Positions 1-10,921 of a stretch of DNA of 64,000 nucleotides are shown piece by piece; position 1 is the first letter of the stretch, and each line of letters begins with the position of its first letter. A program made the translations under genes and the position numbers. The stretch comes from Prunus persica. Lineage: Eukaryota; Streptophyta; Magnoliopsida; Rosales; Rosaceae. The stretch spans positions 11,558,558 through 11,622,557 of the forward strand of contig NC_034010.1 in the NCBI RefSeq assembly GCF_000346465.2, read 5' to 3'. Under the pieces are notes generated by a model. It had not been told where the DNA came from. It did no database searches and saw only the letters and a list, made by a program, of their open reading frames with translations.

Positions 1-845
1 ATCATTCTATGGTACCACAAGAGTACTGTTAGTAAATAACCAATGACATATTTAAAAATTATATAAGCAAGCCTAGAAAATAAAACGACAGGCAGAGTTG
101 TCAGTGGGACTCTAAACAAAAATATACCTTTTAAGGAGAAATTCCATTTATTTCTCCTTTATAAGACAATACGAGAGGAGTGCCGTATCACTACATTGGA
201 TTGTCAATGATAACTTCAAAATAAAAAGAGTAACGATATTAGCACTCTTCAATTAACTCTTGTATTCTAAAAATTATTGTGTCATCGTAGGCAGCGGCAT
301 ACCCATTGTGGGCCAAGGGAGTCAATTGGCCCACTTAATGCCAGAAACAACCATTGAAGCCAAGATTGTTGACTTCTTGAACTTAGAGGTGTTAAGCGTA
401 AAGGCCAGCCCATTTAAAATTGGGTCATTGAATTATTCGAGACGGACCGTGTTTGCCTAACTCATTTATTAAAACATTGAACCCAGCCTCACCCAAAGCC
501 AAGTCCATATTGAGCCGAGCCGTGCCTAGCATGGCCCACCAAGAATCATGCTTAGGACGTGTTGTGTTCCATTTAAACAAACTGGACTCGTATCGTGCTG
601 AGTCGGCCCAACTTGTTTGACACATCTACTCAGATTCGGATGGTTGGGCAGGAATTTCAACTGCATGTTCGATGAATTTCCTAGGGAAGGTAGTATAGCA
701 GTGCTTGCCTTGTGTGCTTCCTTTTTAAAAAACAAAAAGACATGGCCAGAACAACTCTTTTTTAAGTAAGGTCACTTATATTTTCTCAAGCAAGTGAAAG
801 AAAAAAAAAAAACATCATTTTGGCTAAGTGAAAGAAAAGTGGTCA
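1..845. other. intergenic, no gene seen
   Basis: No coding region or known repeat is recognised. Short open frames on both strands (260-460, 425-735) lack any family motif and have no splice or promoter context. Confidence 0.6.
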
Positions 846-1208
846 TTAGAGCAACTCCACCGCTGGACATGAAACCAAGCAAAAGGCTGCCCTCCCAAGC
901 CCAAGGCCCTCCAGCACGCAAGATTGAGCCAGGGCAATCAGTGGGTCCCACCAACCCGGGCAGGCCCAAGAGCAAATCTCGCCTGGGCTTCAGCCCGAGG
1001 GCTGACGTCATTGCTGACAGACTCCAACGGGCATTTGACACGTATCGCAACCGGGCTTCTCCGATGGATTTTTTTCTAGAAATCCAACGGTCCTCGTTTT
1101 TTTGGCTAAAAAAATTCCAAAAAAAATCGAAAAAATTCTGAAATTTTTAAAAAAAAAAAACCAAAAAATTCTGTATTTTTTCCCTATAAATACCTAACAA
1201 TTATATTT

Positions 1209-1418
1209 ACTTCCCACACTAAATCTTCGTACAATTTCTTCTCCATCCAATAATTTTTACTCTCCACTCACATTATTCACTTCCCACACCAATTCTCCAT
1301 ACAAACTCTTCTCCTTCCAATATTTTTTACTCTCCACTCACATTTTTCACTTCCCACACCAATTCTCCATACAAACTCTTCTCCTTCCAATATTTTTTAC
1401 TCTCCACTCACATTTTTC
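1209..1418 (+). repeat. 70-bp tandem repeat, 3 copies
   Basis: Units start at 1209, 1279 and 1349, each opening with ACTTCCCACAC. The array sits in the 5' leader of ORF1 just before its ATG at 1451, downstream of a CCCTATAAATA-like TATA box near 1182. Confidence 0.85.
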
Positions 1419-1450
1419 TACTACTTTCCATTTGTATAAAAAAAAAACAA

Positions 1451-1582
1451 ATGGCATCTTCTGTCGAAACCGGAGGCTCGTGGTCAACTCAGGAAGATAT
1501 TGCGTTGTGTCAGTCTTGGGTGAACGTTAGTCATGACCCTATCACGGGCAATGAGATGAAGTTCCATCATATGTGGAGCAAA
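1451..1582 (+). pseudogene. PIF/Harbinger ORF1 N-terminal fragment (Myb/trihelix-like)
   Basis: The first about 44 codons of the accessory protein that partners the PIF transposase in binding element ends. The reading frame opens MASSVETGGSWSTQEDIALC and includes the W-S-x-x-E-D-x-A-L-C helix of the SANT/trihelix-like domain. The family protein normally has several hundred residues; here the frame stops at an internal deletion junction. The junction falls in GAGCAAATGTGG, which reads as both ORF1 sequence and the antisense of the transposase, suggesting microhomology-mediated loss. The second element at 43414-47252 keeps a longer version of the same gene. Confidence 0.75.
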
Positions 1583-1863
1583 TGTGGCTGTATTCTATAT
1601 ATCTCTCGAAACTTATGAGCAGGATATAACGAATTTGGGATAAAGTAATCATCCAAGAGATTCTTACCCCGAGACTCTCTACGTATGTCCACATTTGGGG
1701 CACGAGGACGACGATGTTGCCTTGATTGATTAAGCATACACACCGCTGCTGCAAGCATTTGTTCCTCTTCTTCATCGGCGTCCCGATCTTCTTCAGCACG
1801 TCTACGTCGGATTTCTTCCCTTTCTTTCTGTTGCCTCTCTAACACCCTCCTCAAGTTTGACAT
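1567..1863 (-). pseudogene. PIF/Harbinger transposase N-terminal fragment
   Basis: Reading from ATG at 1863 on the minus strand, the product begins MSNLRRVLERQ, passes through an Arg/Glu-rich coiled stretch and reaches the motif YFIPNSLYPAHKFREIYRI, typical of the region before the DDE domain in plant ALP1-like Harbinger transposases. The same start is seen in the second element at 44982 (MSNSRRVLERQ). Everything downstream, including the catalytic Asp/Asp/Glu residues, is deleted. The upstream region has a TATA-like box on the minus strand near 1950 (TCTATAAAACTAC). Inactive. Confidence 0.8.
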
Positions 1864-1975
1864 TGAGAGTAGAATGTGTTTTGTAAAATCTGAGAAATGA
1901 AGGAATAGATAAGAGATGGTGTGAGAGGTATGAGTTGATGGTGTAGTTTTATAGAGGGATTCAGAAGATAGAGAT

Positions 1976-2320
1976 GACACGTGGCACAATTTTAGAGGAT
2001 GAAAATCTTATCTGAAATATGAGATTATAATTTTAAAAAAATATCTGAAAATCTTATCTGACAGAGATGACACGTGGCACAATTTTAGAGGGTGAAAATC
2101 TTATCTGAAATATGAGATTATAATTTTTTTTAAATATCTGAAAATCTTATCTGACATGGGACACGTGGCACAATTTTAGAGGGTGAAAATGTTATCTGAA
2201 ATCTGAGATTATAATTTTTTTTAATGAATATCCGAAAATTTTATTTGAAATAAGACACGTGGCAATCGAGATTCTCATTCGAAAATCTTTTCTGAAAAAT
2301 AATGGACACGTGACAACCAA
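1976..2320. repeat. about 93-bp tandem repeat, 3-4 copies
   Basis: Units beginning GACACGTGGCA start at 1976, 2069, 2160 and 2254, with a shorter relic near 2305. Each contains the ACGTGG core seen in G-box-like elements. The array forms the subterminal arm upstream of the transposase start; related sequence precedes the transposase of the second PIF element (43440-43670). Confidence 0.85.
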
Positions 2321-2547
2321 AAATATTATCCGAAAATTTAATTACAAAAGATTATCAAAATTAATGGTTTAAAGTATAAAAAAATATGAAATAAAGTACA
2401 ATGAATAGTATTTGCCTTAGACTTGCCCTAGACTTAGCCTTTATGGGTGGAACCACAAATAGCAAGGCTGCCACTATTCATGTGAATAGTGGCAGCCCTT
2501 GCTTGCCCTTGCCTTAGACTTAGCCCTTATGGGTGGAGTTGCTCTTA

Positions 2548-3807
2548 CAGCCGAATACTCCCCTCTGGATACATGGTTGGGTGATTTTTTTCAATTCTTG
2601 GTTTCTTAAGTCTCGTTCCTTGTGAGGGCCATACTTGATATTTTTCTTTGTTTATGCATAGAGACAGCTTCGTCCTTCGCTCATTTCTCGTACCACGGAA
2701 GAAAAGGCCAGCTTTGAGCAACAGAACACTGCTCAACCTAAAAGCGGAGGCAGAGTCGAACGGTGAGTATTCTGCTAAGGCGAGCGAGGTGCCCCAATTC
2801 ATTCACCCGCTCGTGTGCCATTTCATTCATAATCAAAATAGCAATGTGATCTCGAGCTTCCCTACCCATCCTTTGATTGTCAGTTGGTCGAGGCCCAAGA
2901 GGTGATTGAGAGGCTAAGTTTTTGTGACCTCACTCTTGTTTCGAATTGGTTCCAACACTGGATGAATGCCATGTAGTCGCAAGGAGGCAAAGCTTATTAT
3001 CGAAGCGACACTTCAGACATCAAACTCTGAAACGATGAGCCACATCATTATGGAAGCAATTGTGCAACACCATAAGCAATATATGTTGAAATACACAAAA
3101 ATAATATCATAAAAATGGCAAGGGCCAATATTTCAGTTTTTGAATCACAAGCCACTTGTGCGAATCGAACTTCCTATTTATTTCGCTTTCTTTTCCAACT
3201 CTATGACATAATTTCAAAGTATCACAACATCGGTAGATCACCCCACCATCGTCTATTTCATTTTTTTTTAAGTAATGAAAAGGTATTACTGCAAAAGACA
3301 AAAGGTATTACTACCCCACCATTATGGTTTTGTTATTTGTAACATAACTATGACTGATTGATGTTATGTGGACATTGTCTTATCAAACTATTAATTTTGA
3401 AAATCCATATTCTTTGTATAGGGAACTTGGCTTCTGAGTTCTAAGCACATATAAATGCATAGTTGACATTGCAGGATTTCAATGCCTTTCTCATAAGGGT
3501 GGTTGGACGGTGATATATATTGCCTTTTTCTTGCATTGCAACAATAATTTCATGAATGTTTTGTTCTAACCATGTTCTTATTATTAGGTTGTTGATTTCA
3601 TTGGGTCTAGGTTATCAATATCGCTGGGGAGTACTTTTAAAGTTGTAGCAACACATACTGATATTTTCTCACTCTTTTTCCTATAAGTGTCCCTCTAATG
3701 GTGCTATTAATTTATACATATACCGACGCTAAATACAAACTGGCCTTAATGGAAACCCTCCTTTATCGTTTCAATTCGTTCCACTTACACGTGTTAATTT
3801 CATTTAG
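2548..3807. other. intergenic, no gene identified
   Basis: One plus-strand frame of 85 codons (2648-2905) is open but has no recognisable motif. The rest is AT-rich with no clear coding signal. The 3' part could be intron of a decayed gene, because an orphan exon follows. Confidence 0.5.
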
Positions 3808-3947
3808 ATGTTTATCCTTGCCCACAATGAAGAAGGCCATGAGTGGCACCTAATCGTAATATGCTCCTCCACTCGAGTCGTAGAACTTTGGGACTCCCTC
3901 CATAATCAATCGTGCCCCGAACACCGACATGGTGATGTGAAAGAATA
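3808..3947 (+). pseudogene. orphan exon, Ulp1-like cysteine protease fragment
   Basis: A 140-nt open stretch lies between a good acceptor (TTTCATTTAG ending at 3807) and a good donor (GTAAGT at 3948). It encodes MFILAHNEEGHEWHLIVI, followed by an acidic strand ending WDSL. That W-H-L-I-V-I ... L-W-D-S-L pattern matches the catalytic region of Ulp1/C48 SUMO-type proteases, where the Asp of WDSL is a catalytic residue. The usual His directly before Trp reads Glu here. No neighbouring exon was found. Plant Ulp1 fragments are often carried by transposons, but no element ends were seen, so origin is open. Confidence 0.5.
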
Positions 3948-4639
3948 GTAAGTATCATTGTGCATACATTATGATAATAAACATATTTACAGACTTACCT
4001 AATTATGTCGTCTACTAGCCCAGTACTCCACAGTTTCACTGCGTGGACGAGCTGATGCAGCCATTGTCCCAAATCTACTTTGGTTCTGATTTTCAATTTC
4101 CCGACCTCCCAATTCATGTACCAGCCGGGTCTCCTCTCCAAAATAATGCATGGGATTGCATTCTTCTTGTGATAAGAAAAATGTAGCGCTATGGCCTACC
4201 ATGGCATAACCCCGCCCTGGTAATGTTCATCTCTATACATGCACATTACCATCCAATTATTGCATTTCATCCTTTTCTCCCCAATCAACTACCTTGTGTT
4301 TTCTTCTTCCTCGATTGCATTTGCCAAAAAGAAATAAAACATCTTTCTTTATTTCAAGGAATACGGCTAGTTTTTATTATGACCACTCAATTAAATTATT
4401 GAACTTAAAGTACTTACTTGAAGCACTTCATTGATTTTGTTGGTCTAAATAAGATGCCTTAATGATTTTTAATTTGCATAATTTTTTGCAAGGATGATTT
4501 TTGAATGAAGATGTGAAAAATAGATGTTTGGATTGTTGAAAAAAAATTCGTAGGAGACCCTAAAGGGTTTCCCTCAAATAAAATTATGTTAGGGATCCTG
4601 CAAAAACTAGCCAGAAACTGGAAAATCGTGGCCAAACCC
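3948..4639. other. intergenic, no gene identified
   Basis: AT-rich. A 67-codon minus-strand frame (3999-4202) has no recognised motif. Around 4440-4600 there is weak resemblance to the GAGGGATCC-type MITE described at 41341. Confidence 0.4.
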
Positions 4640-6160
4640 ATGAGGGTTCAGGTCAAACTTCCAGCTCAAGCCGGCCAATACAGCTAACCACGATGTCTTG
4701 CAACCTAGGGGAAGGGAAGAGGGAGAGGAGAGCTACATGTTCTAAGTGGTAGCGCAACTTGGAGTGGCTAGAAAAAGCAACGGTGGGAGTTTTCGAGCTT
4801 GGAAAATGGATGGCGTAGCAAGAGGAGGAGGAGACGAAGATTTTGGGACCGGTCTTGCCTGAAATAGTCACCGCACAAAGTGGCGACGTCGCTGGGGGAG
4901 AGAGAGAAAAGAGAGAAAGTTGGGGGGGGGGGGGATCTGATGCTCTGTCGCACCCCAATTTTTTTATTTTTTTATTTTTTTATTTTTATGCATTTTTATT
5001 TTTAATTTATTGGGAGTGTGAGGTAAAAGGAAAACTAGAACTAAAAATTTAAATATCAAGAAACATGAGAATTGAACTTAAACTTCTATTTAAACCAAAG
5101 TAATTTACATTGTTATTTTACAAGCAAAATAACAAGAAAGTAACAGACTTTTAACAAAACATCCAAAACTATCCACAACTCGTTCTTCTTGTTTCCTCGT
5201 CACGAACTAAACTTCAAATCCAAACTTACAATAGATTAAATAAGGGAGAGCACTACATGCTCAGTAGGAGTCCTATGTCTTATGTAATTAGCGAGATTTA
5301 TAATGTACAATTTATGCAAGGCATGAATGAACTTCAATTCTACCCAACCCGTTAATCTATATAATAGGGCAAGCAAATCTGCATGTCCCATACCATGCAT
5401 TTTACCATTATGATTCTGAATGCCCCATTATATAAACTAACACTCATCTCAGTTATCCCATAATTCTCCTTTTGCTAGTCATCTTTTCTACACCATTGAT
5501 CTCCAAGCCCAAATCACCCTATCGACAATTATACGGCCGATTTCCTAATCTACTGTGCACATGGGCTCGCCTGAATTTGATCCTTACAATGGTCAGACTC
5601 AACTACACAAAAAAACCTTCCCATTACCCTCTTTTTCATAATTTCTTTGTCAACCCAAGAATTCCAACCACCACCGACAACATATGAACATGTCAATATT
5701 AATCAAATTATAATGATAATTGATAACATGTAAACACCTAATATCAAGGATAATAATCAAATAATATTACCAAGCATAATATAGTATTCACAATAATTAA
5801 TTAAATCAATTTATGTAAATCAATTTATGTAAAGCCTCCCCAAGAAAACCCACACCTCAAATCCAAAGCTATTGTATAACTCCCAGTCGCAAGTCCAAAC
5901 ACTTTGAGCTTCTCCAAAATCTCACCACACTTTAGTTCTCACTTTTTTGTTTTTTCTTTGTCTATGATTTTTAGGAAACTAAAGCAATTTGAAGAACCTA
6001 TGATACAAGAAGTATCAGGTAGTGCTATTTATAGGGAGTTAAAGTCGACAAAGTCCAAATAATAAATATAGATGAAAGCTTAATATTCTTATGTGTTGGC
6101 TTTGTAGAGTGCTTAGTGAGCATTCTTCAATTAAGGTTATTATATATATAAGAATATCTA
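4640..6160 (-). repeat. LTR-like remnant(s), minus orientation
   Basis: From 4946 the plus strand reads TGTCGCACCCC then T-rich DNA, matching the antisense end of the solo LTR at 29532-30929 (complement TGTCGCGCCC). Shared landmarks follow in order: a TGCTCAGTAGG block (about 5268), a block ending with a ready-to-align ATTCTCCTTTT (about 5461), and a GGCTTT block near 6095. 4640-4945 is GC-richer, with a purine run and a run of 13 G (4922-4934), and looks like the transcribed part of another gypsy LTR. Its 101-codon minus frame (4653-4958) is proline/serine-rich low-complexity and not believed. No target duplication was found. Confidence 0.4.
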
Positions 6161-6168
6161 CTGTGCTT

Positions 6169-6222
6169 ACACCTCTTGCTTACATATCCCACCTCTTGCT
6201 TACATATCCCACCTCATGCTTT
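6169..6222 (+). repeat. 24-bp tandem repeat
   Basis: The unit CACCTCTTGCTTACATATCC occurs at about 6170 and 6193, with a third partial copy (CACCTCATGCTT) at about 6208. It lies upstream of the TATA box of the pararetrovirus-like element. Confidence 0.7.
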
Positions 6223-6313
6223 AACTGGATCTGAGGACTCTATATTTGCAACATGTCAATTTTTAACATAATTCTTAGTAAGTATAAAGGCTTTTCTAAA
6301 TGCTTTTGTAAAG

Positions 6314-6323
6314 TATATATATA
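6314..6323 (+). promoter_or_regulatory. candidate TATA box
   Basis: TATATATATA lies 19 bp before the start of the left terminal repeat at 6333. A cap site 25-35 bp downstream would fall at the head of the repeat, as expected if the repeat begins near the RNA 5' end. The right-hand repeat has no TATA box in the same place. Confidence 0.4.
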
Positions 6324-6332
6324 CTTGAAGCC

Positions 6333-6760
6333 TTGTCTTCTTTCCGATGCCAAGTCTTTAAATTGAAGCCCCAAGTCATTTGTAAGGAATAAGTTTTTCT
6401 TAAGACTTTTCTTCAGAAGTTTTCCTTTCAAGTTTTCTTTCGTAATTCTTAAACACGAGTGCGAGTGATCAATAGAAGTGTGAGTATCCTACGTGGCATT
6501 GCTTTCTGTAAGTTTTATTTTCATGTTTCCAAAGTTTTATTAAGTCAATAAAATTATCAAGTTAATTTTATGATCCTATTTCCGTTCCTAAGCATTAATT
6601 TAAATGATTAATTATATATTCTTCCATGCAATTTGTGAAATAAGGATTCTATGTATTTATGCTTTAACTAAATTTTATTTTGATCTATTTCATTTCTGTT
6701 TTTCTTCCCTTGGTCTTCTCTGATTTGACTGAGTCTTCAGTTCTCCCTTTTTCTGGTATA
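6333..6760 (+). repeat. left terminal direct repeat (R-U5-like)
   Basis: Matches 15790-16217 with only scattered substitutions. It contains AATAAA at 6548-6553, about 215 bp inside, and ends with the first seven bases of the primer site. Homology to the right copy stops immediately upstream of TTGTCTTC, so no shared U3 is visible. Confidence 0.85.
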
Positions 6761-6766
6761 AGAGCC
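6754..6766 (+). other. primer-binding site, initiator-Met tRNA type
   Basis: TGGTATAAGAGCC differs by one base from TGGTATCAGAGCC, the plant initiator-Met tRNA complement used by caulimovirids and most plant LTR retrotransposons. Confidence 0.8.
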
Positions 6767-7029
6767 GTAAGAGTTACGGTTGTGTCTAAGTCTGCTACTC
6801 ATATTGCCCAAGTGGCTGATTTAGGTTTTCTGAGTTAGCAAGCTCCTCAGTTATTGTAAACAGTTATCTTAGAGTTGTCTGCCTCCTTAGGATTACTCTC
6901 TCAAAAGAATACGGTAAGACCTATAGCTGAACAGTAAGTCCCGCAGTAGAGGCTTGAGGTGTGCGGTACGAGTGTGAGAGAGAGAGAATGCTTTAGGATC
7001 CAGATAATCTGCTGAGTCATCCTCAATTA

Positions 7030-7771
7030 CAGAACGTGACCTAGAAGCAGATAGAGCGCTAATTGATTTCAAAATTAATGAATTAAGGAAACAAAAGCAA
7101 GTAGTCCAACCAAGTTATAGAAAAGCCCATGCTGAGCCATTTTTACCTAATCAACTTGAATCACTTACCAGAACAGATTTTGAAGGACCTTTGAAGTTTG
7201 TGATGCCCAATTACGAACTCTTAGTAAACCATTTAAAATTCATTGGTCAAAATTAGATGTCCATTTCCGAGCACCAGAAAATGAATCCAGAAAAGCCAAT
7301 TATCATGCCACTTTCCCCAGAGTTCAAAGAAAAGAAATTTTCAATGAATGGAAAGAATATTTAAAAAAGACTAGGTTAGAGTCACCTTATCTTGATTATG
7401 TCGAAAGCAAATATATGAGTCAAAAGTTAGTTACTTTAACTCAGGAAAAGTGGGAAAAAGCCGACAGTACCAAAGTTATCAGTACTCACTCTCCAGTTGA
7501 ATCAATAATAATCAATCACAAAAATGCCAAAGTCATAGCCAGCCCCTACAAAGTTGCTGAGTCAAAAGATGATTTAGACAAAAGAGTCATAGAACAAAAT
7601 AATTATACCAACGCAAGCCTAATAGTCATAGGTAAACAATTAGATAAAATAGAAACTAAAATTGACAAGTTAACCCATGGGGAAATTACATTAAAGCCTA
7701 AGAAGGAGAAACCTTTAGTCAAATTACATTAAAGCCTAAACAAAAACAAATACGATTGAAGGAAAGAGTTT
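7030..7771 (+). pseudogene. pararetrovirus-like polyprotein, N-terminal region
   Basis: Coding-like sequence, open as one 105-codon frame at 7415-7732 and as broken frames upstream from about 7030. It is Lys/Glu-rich and amphipathic, with motifs such as KWEKADSTK and IGKQLDKIETKIDKLTHGE that suggest a coiled coil. It precedes the capsid-like region in the same element, so it is read as its N-terminal polyprotein part; its function is not known to me. Stops and a frame change are present, and the segment is cut off by the LTR element starting at 7772. Part of the region expected between here and the capsid domain seems missing. Confidence 0.55.
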
Positions 7772-8983
7772 TGAATATCAATTTATAAAAGCACTAGGGT
7801 TTCACCATCACCTAGCAATCCTATGAACTTTTACCAATTACTTATGATTTGCACACGCCACTTTGAAGGTTAGGTTTTCCTAATGTATATTCTACTTGGA
7901 ACCTCCAACACAGAACGTATATCCAACATGCAACCCGTCCGGACGTTCGGATCAAATCTGAACATGAAAGACTCATTAAGTTTTGTGAAAACCCTTTGAA
8001 AAACCATGCAACCCTTAAGACGTGGTGTTCATCTTAAGTCAAATTACAATTATTAATCACAAGAAGCTAGCATCAATTTCAAGGAACCTTCCGACCAAAA
8101 TTGCATCAACTTACTTTTCTAAAGATCCTAATGGTGATTAGGCATTAAGACAATTAGATAGTTTAAAACAGTGATTAACAATTCAAGTAGGCATGCACTC
8201 ATCATAAGCAATTAAATAAAAATCACATATTCATGCTAAGGTTCAAGGCGTCACCCTAGCAAAAGAAATTTAGCTACGCATACTCATAATTGAAATCCAA
8301 GAAAATATCATTAAGAAGAAAAGAACGAAAACACTTGAAAGTTGTGAAAACCCAAAATCCTAACAATTGCTCTCCACAATGCAAAGTTCAAAAGTGAAAA
8401 GGAAGTCCCAAATTTCTTATGAGAAAGAGCTTAAATACCCCTTAAAACCTAGCTGTCAATGTACAACTTTTCTATCCCCACAAGGAAACTAATTAAAATA
8501 AAATAATACTAGGAAATAAAGTCCAAATTGGAATAGGAGAATCTGCCCAAAATCTGCCCAGCCACGTTTTGGCCCCAAATCTCCTCCAAATCTGGCCCAA
8601 GATAACTTGTTTTAAAGATAAAAATGTTATGAACACTTCTCTAGAAGGCCACGAACCCATCCGAGGTCATCTTGGGCTCCAAAAATGCAATAAAAGCCCA
8701 ACACGTCATTATTCCAGCACCGGGCACTGCTCCTTTATTTTATTACCAGAAAATAACCACTTGGAAGAAAAATCTGAAATTTTGATACGATTAAGCTAAG
8801 TGACACACGAACGTCCTCCAACTAGAATTACTCCAAAATTCATCCATTTGATTATGTTTTGTTCGAGAGAGAGTCGAAAGTCCTATATTGGAAATATAAT
8901 TCAAAATATCAAAATTCTTCCAAAATATTAACCAAAATATACTAAGAATGAGGTTAAATATATAATATAAAATATGTCTATCA
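7772..8983 (-). repeat. 3' LTR of the nested non-autonomous element
   Basis: 1212 bp, TG...CA boundaries, directly repeated at 9714-10915. The spurious 76-codon frame at 8569 recurs at 10500 only because of this repeat. Confidence 0.8.
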
Positions 8984-9713
8984 AAATACCCCCAAACTTA
9001 GCTTTTTGCTTGTCCTCAAGCGAAACAAGACTAAAAAAAAAATAAAAACTTAACAGACTAGACATTTGGCTAACACTTAACCAGGACAAAATTTCCACCT
9101 TCAAGTTGCAATCTATAGAAAATTTTAAAAACTAGAATTTTTAAACAAGACTTAAAAAATTAAAAATATAAAATTTACTTTCCCACCCCCAAATGTAAAT
9201 CACACTTTGTCCTCAAGGTGTGGAAAATAAACAGAAGAAACAAAAATATAACAATGACTAAATCCTAGAAAGAGGAGAATGAATGTCAAAGATAAAGAAA
9301 AGAACCTAAGAAAATAAATGAGGAAAGAAAAAGGAAAAAACAAAAAAAAAAAAAAAAAAAAAACAAAATAGAGAACAGAAAATAAAAGGAACAAGAAACC
9401 AGAAGAACTAACATACCAAAAATGCAGGGAAAATTTAACGTTTCTAGGATTCGAAAGCAGGAACTAGTATCTGGGACCTGGCGCGCTGACCAACACGGCT
9501 AAGTAAACACTTGTATCAAAACCTCGCGACAGCTACTATATAACTGGTTTAGCAGCGTTCATGCGTCATTTGAAAAATATTGAATCCCCTTGTCTAACCT
9601 TGAGTCCAGAGCCAAAAAGCTCGCCTTTGGCCATTCCCAGCTCATATTGTAAATCACAAAAGACGTTTTTTTTTTATTTCACTCAGTTTCAACCCATCCA
9701 TCTCCACGAGTTT

Positions 9714-10915
9714 TGAATATCAATTTATAAAAGCACTAGGGTTTCACCATCACCTAGCAATCCTATGAACTTTTACCAATTACTTATGATTTGCACAAGC
9801 CACTTTGAAGGTTAGGTTTTCCTAATGTATATTCTACTTGGAACCTCTAACATAGAACGTATATCCAACATGCAATCCGTCCGGACGTTCGGATCAAATC
9901 TGAACATGAAAGACTCATTAAGTTTTGTGAAAACTCTTTGAAAAACCATGCAACCCTTAAGACGTGGTGTTCATCTTAAGTCAAATTACAATTATTAATC
10001 ACAAGAAGCTAGCATCAATTTCAGGGAACCTTCCGACCAAAATTGCATCCAATTATTTTTCTAAAGATCCTAATGATGATCAAGCATTAAGACAATTAGA
10101 TAGTTTAAAACAGTGATTAACAATTCAAGTAGGCATGCACTCATCATAAGCAATTAAATAAAAATCACATATTCATGCTAAGGTTCAAGGCGTCACCCTA
10201 GCAAAAGAAATTTAGTTACGCATACTCATAATTGAAATCCAAGAAAATATCATTAAGAAGAAAAGAACGAAAACACCTGAAAGTTGTGAAAACCCAAAAC
10301 CCTAGCAATTGCTCTCCACAATGCAAAGTTCAAAAGTGAAAAGGAAGTCCCAAATTTCTTGTGAGAAAGAGCTTAAATACCCCTTAAAATCTAGCTGTCA
10401 ATGTACAGCTTTTCTATCTCCACAAGGAAACTAATTAAAATAAAATAATACTAGGAAATAAAGTCCAAATTGGAATAGGAGAATCTGCCCAGCCACGTTT
10501 TGACCCCAAATCTCCTCCAAATCTGGCCCAAGATAGCTTGTTTTAAAGATAAAAATGTTCTGAACACTTCCCTAGAAGGCCACGAACCCATCCGAGGTCA
10601 TCTTGGGCTCCAAAAATACAATAAAAGCCCAACACGTCACTTTTTCAACACCGCGCACTGCTCCTTTATTTTATTGCCAGAAAATAACCACTTAGAAGAA
10701 AAATTTGAAATTTTGATACGATCAAGCTAAGTGACACACGAACGTCCTCCAACTAGAATTACTCCAAAATTCGTCCATTTGATTATGTTTTGCTCCAGAG
10801 AGAGTCGAAAGTCCTTTATTGGAAATATAATTCAAAGTATCAAAATTCTTTCAAAATATTAACCAAAAAAATACTAAGAATGAGGTTAAATATATAATAT
10901 AAAATATGTCCATCA
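9714..10915 (-). repeat. 5' LTR of the nested non-autonomous element
   Basis: 1202 bp, partner of 7772-8983. Pararetroviral coding sequence resumes within about 70 bp of its right edge. Confidence 0.8.
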
Positions 10916-10921
10916 CCACCA

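Larger units (their letters stand above)
849..2544. mobile_element. PIF/Harbinger element, internally deleted
   Basis: A 1696-bp element with perfect 13-bp terminal inverted repeats (GAGCAACTCCACC at 849-861 and its complement at 2532-2544). It is flanked by the 3-bp target duplication TTA (846-848 and 2545-2547), the hallmark of PIF/Harbinger. Inside are the N-terminus of the Myb/trihelix-like accessory ORF1 on the plus strand and the N-terminus of the transposase on the minus strand, facing each other. The centre, with the rest of both genes including the DDE catalytic core, is gone, so the copy cannot move by itself. The two subterminal arms carry tandem repeats. Confidence 0.9.
7772..10915 (-). 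mobile_element. non-autonomous LTR element (LARD-like) nested in the pararetroviral element
   Basis: Two direct repeats, 7772-8983 and 9714-10915 (about 1.2 kb each), both begin TGAATATCAA and end ATCA. The 730-bp interior has no gag or pol coding. A purine tract on the minus strand (complement of ACCCCCAAAC at 8988-8997) abuts the inner edge of the left repeat, placing the 3' LTR there and giving minus orientation. No convincing primer site or target duplication was found; GAGTTT precedes both LTRs. The repeats differ by scattered substitutions and by a short duplication of AATCTGCCC in the left one. Confidence 0.75.

Noticed and set aside
794..1141. 115-codon plus-strand frame and its antisense partner at 772-1050
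   Set aside because: It crosses the TTA/TIR boundary of the PIF element and has no motif.
1209..1418. CRISPR-like array (also 1976-2320 and 36251-36470)
   Set aside because: The units are contiguous tandem repeats without unique spacers, in a plant genome.
5247..5280. Right-hand target duplication TGCTC for the LTR-like remnant beginning at 4946
   Set aside because: The TGCTC there is part of an internal LTR block (TGCTCAGTAGG) also present inside the solo LTR at 30655, so it is not a flank.
9200..9394. 64-codon Phe-rich minus frame
   Set aside because: Product of an A-run inside the non-autonomous LTR element.
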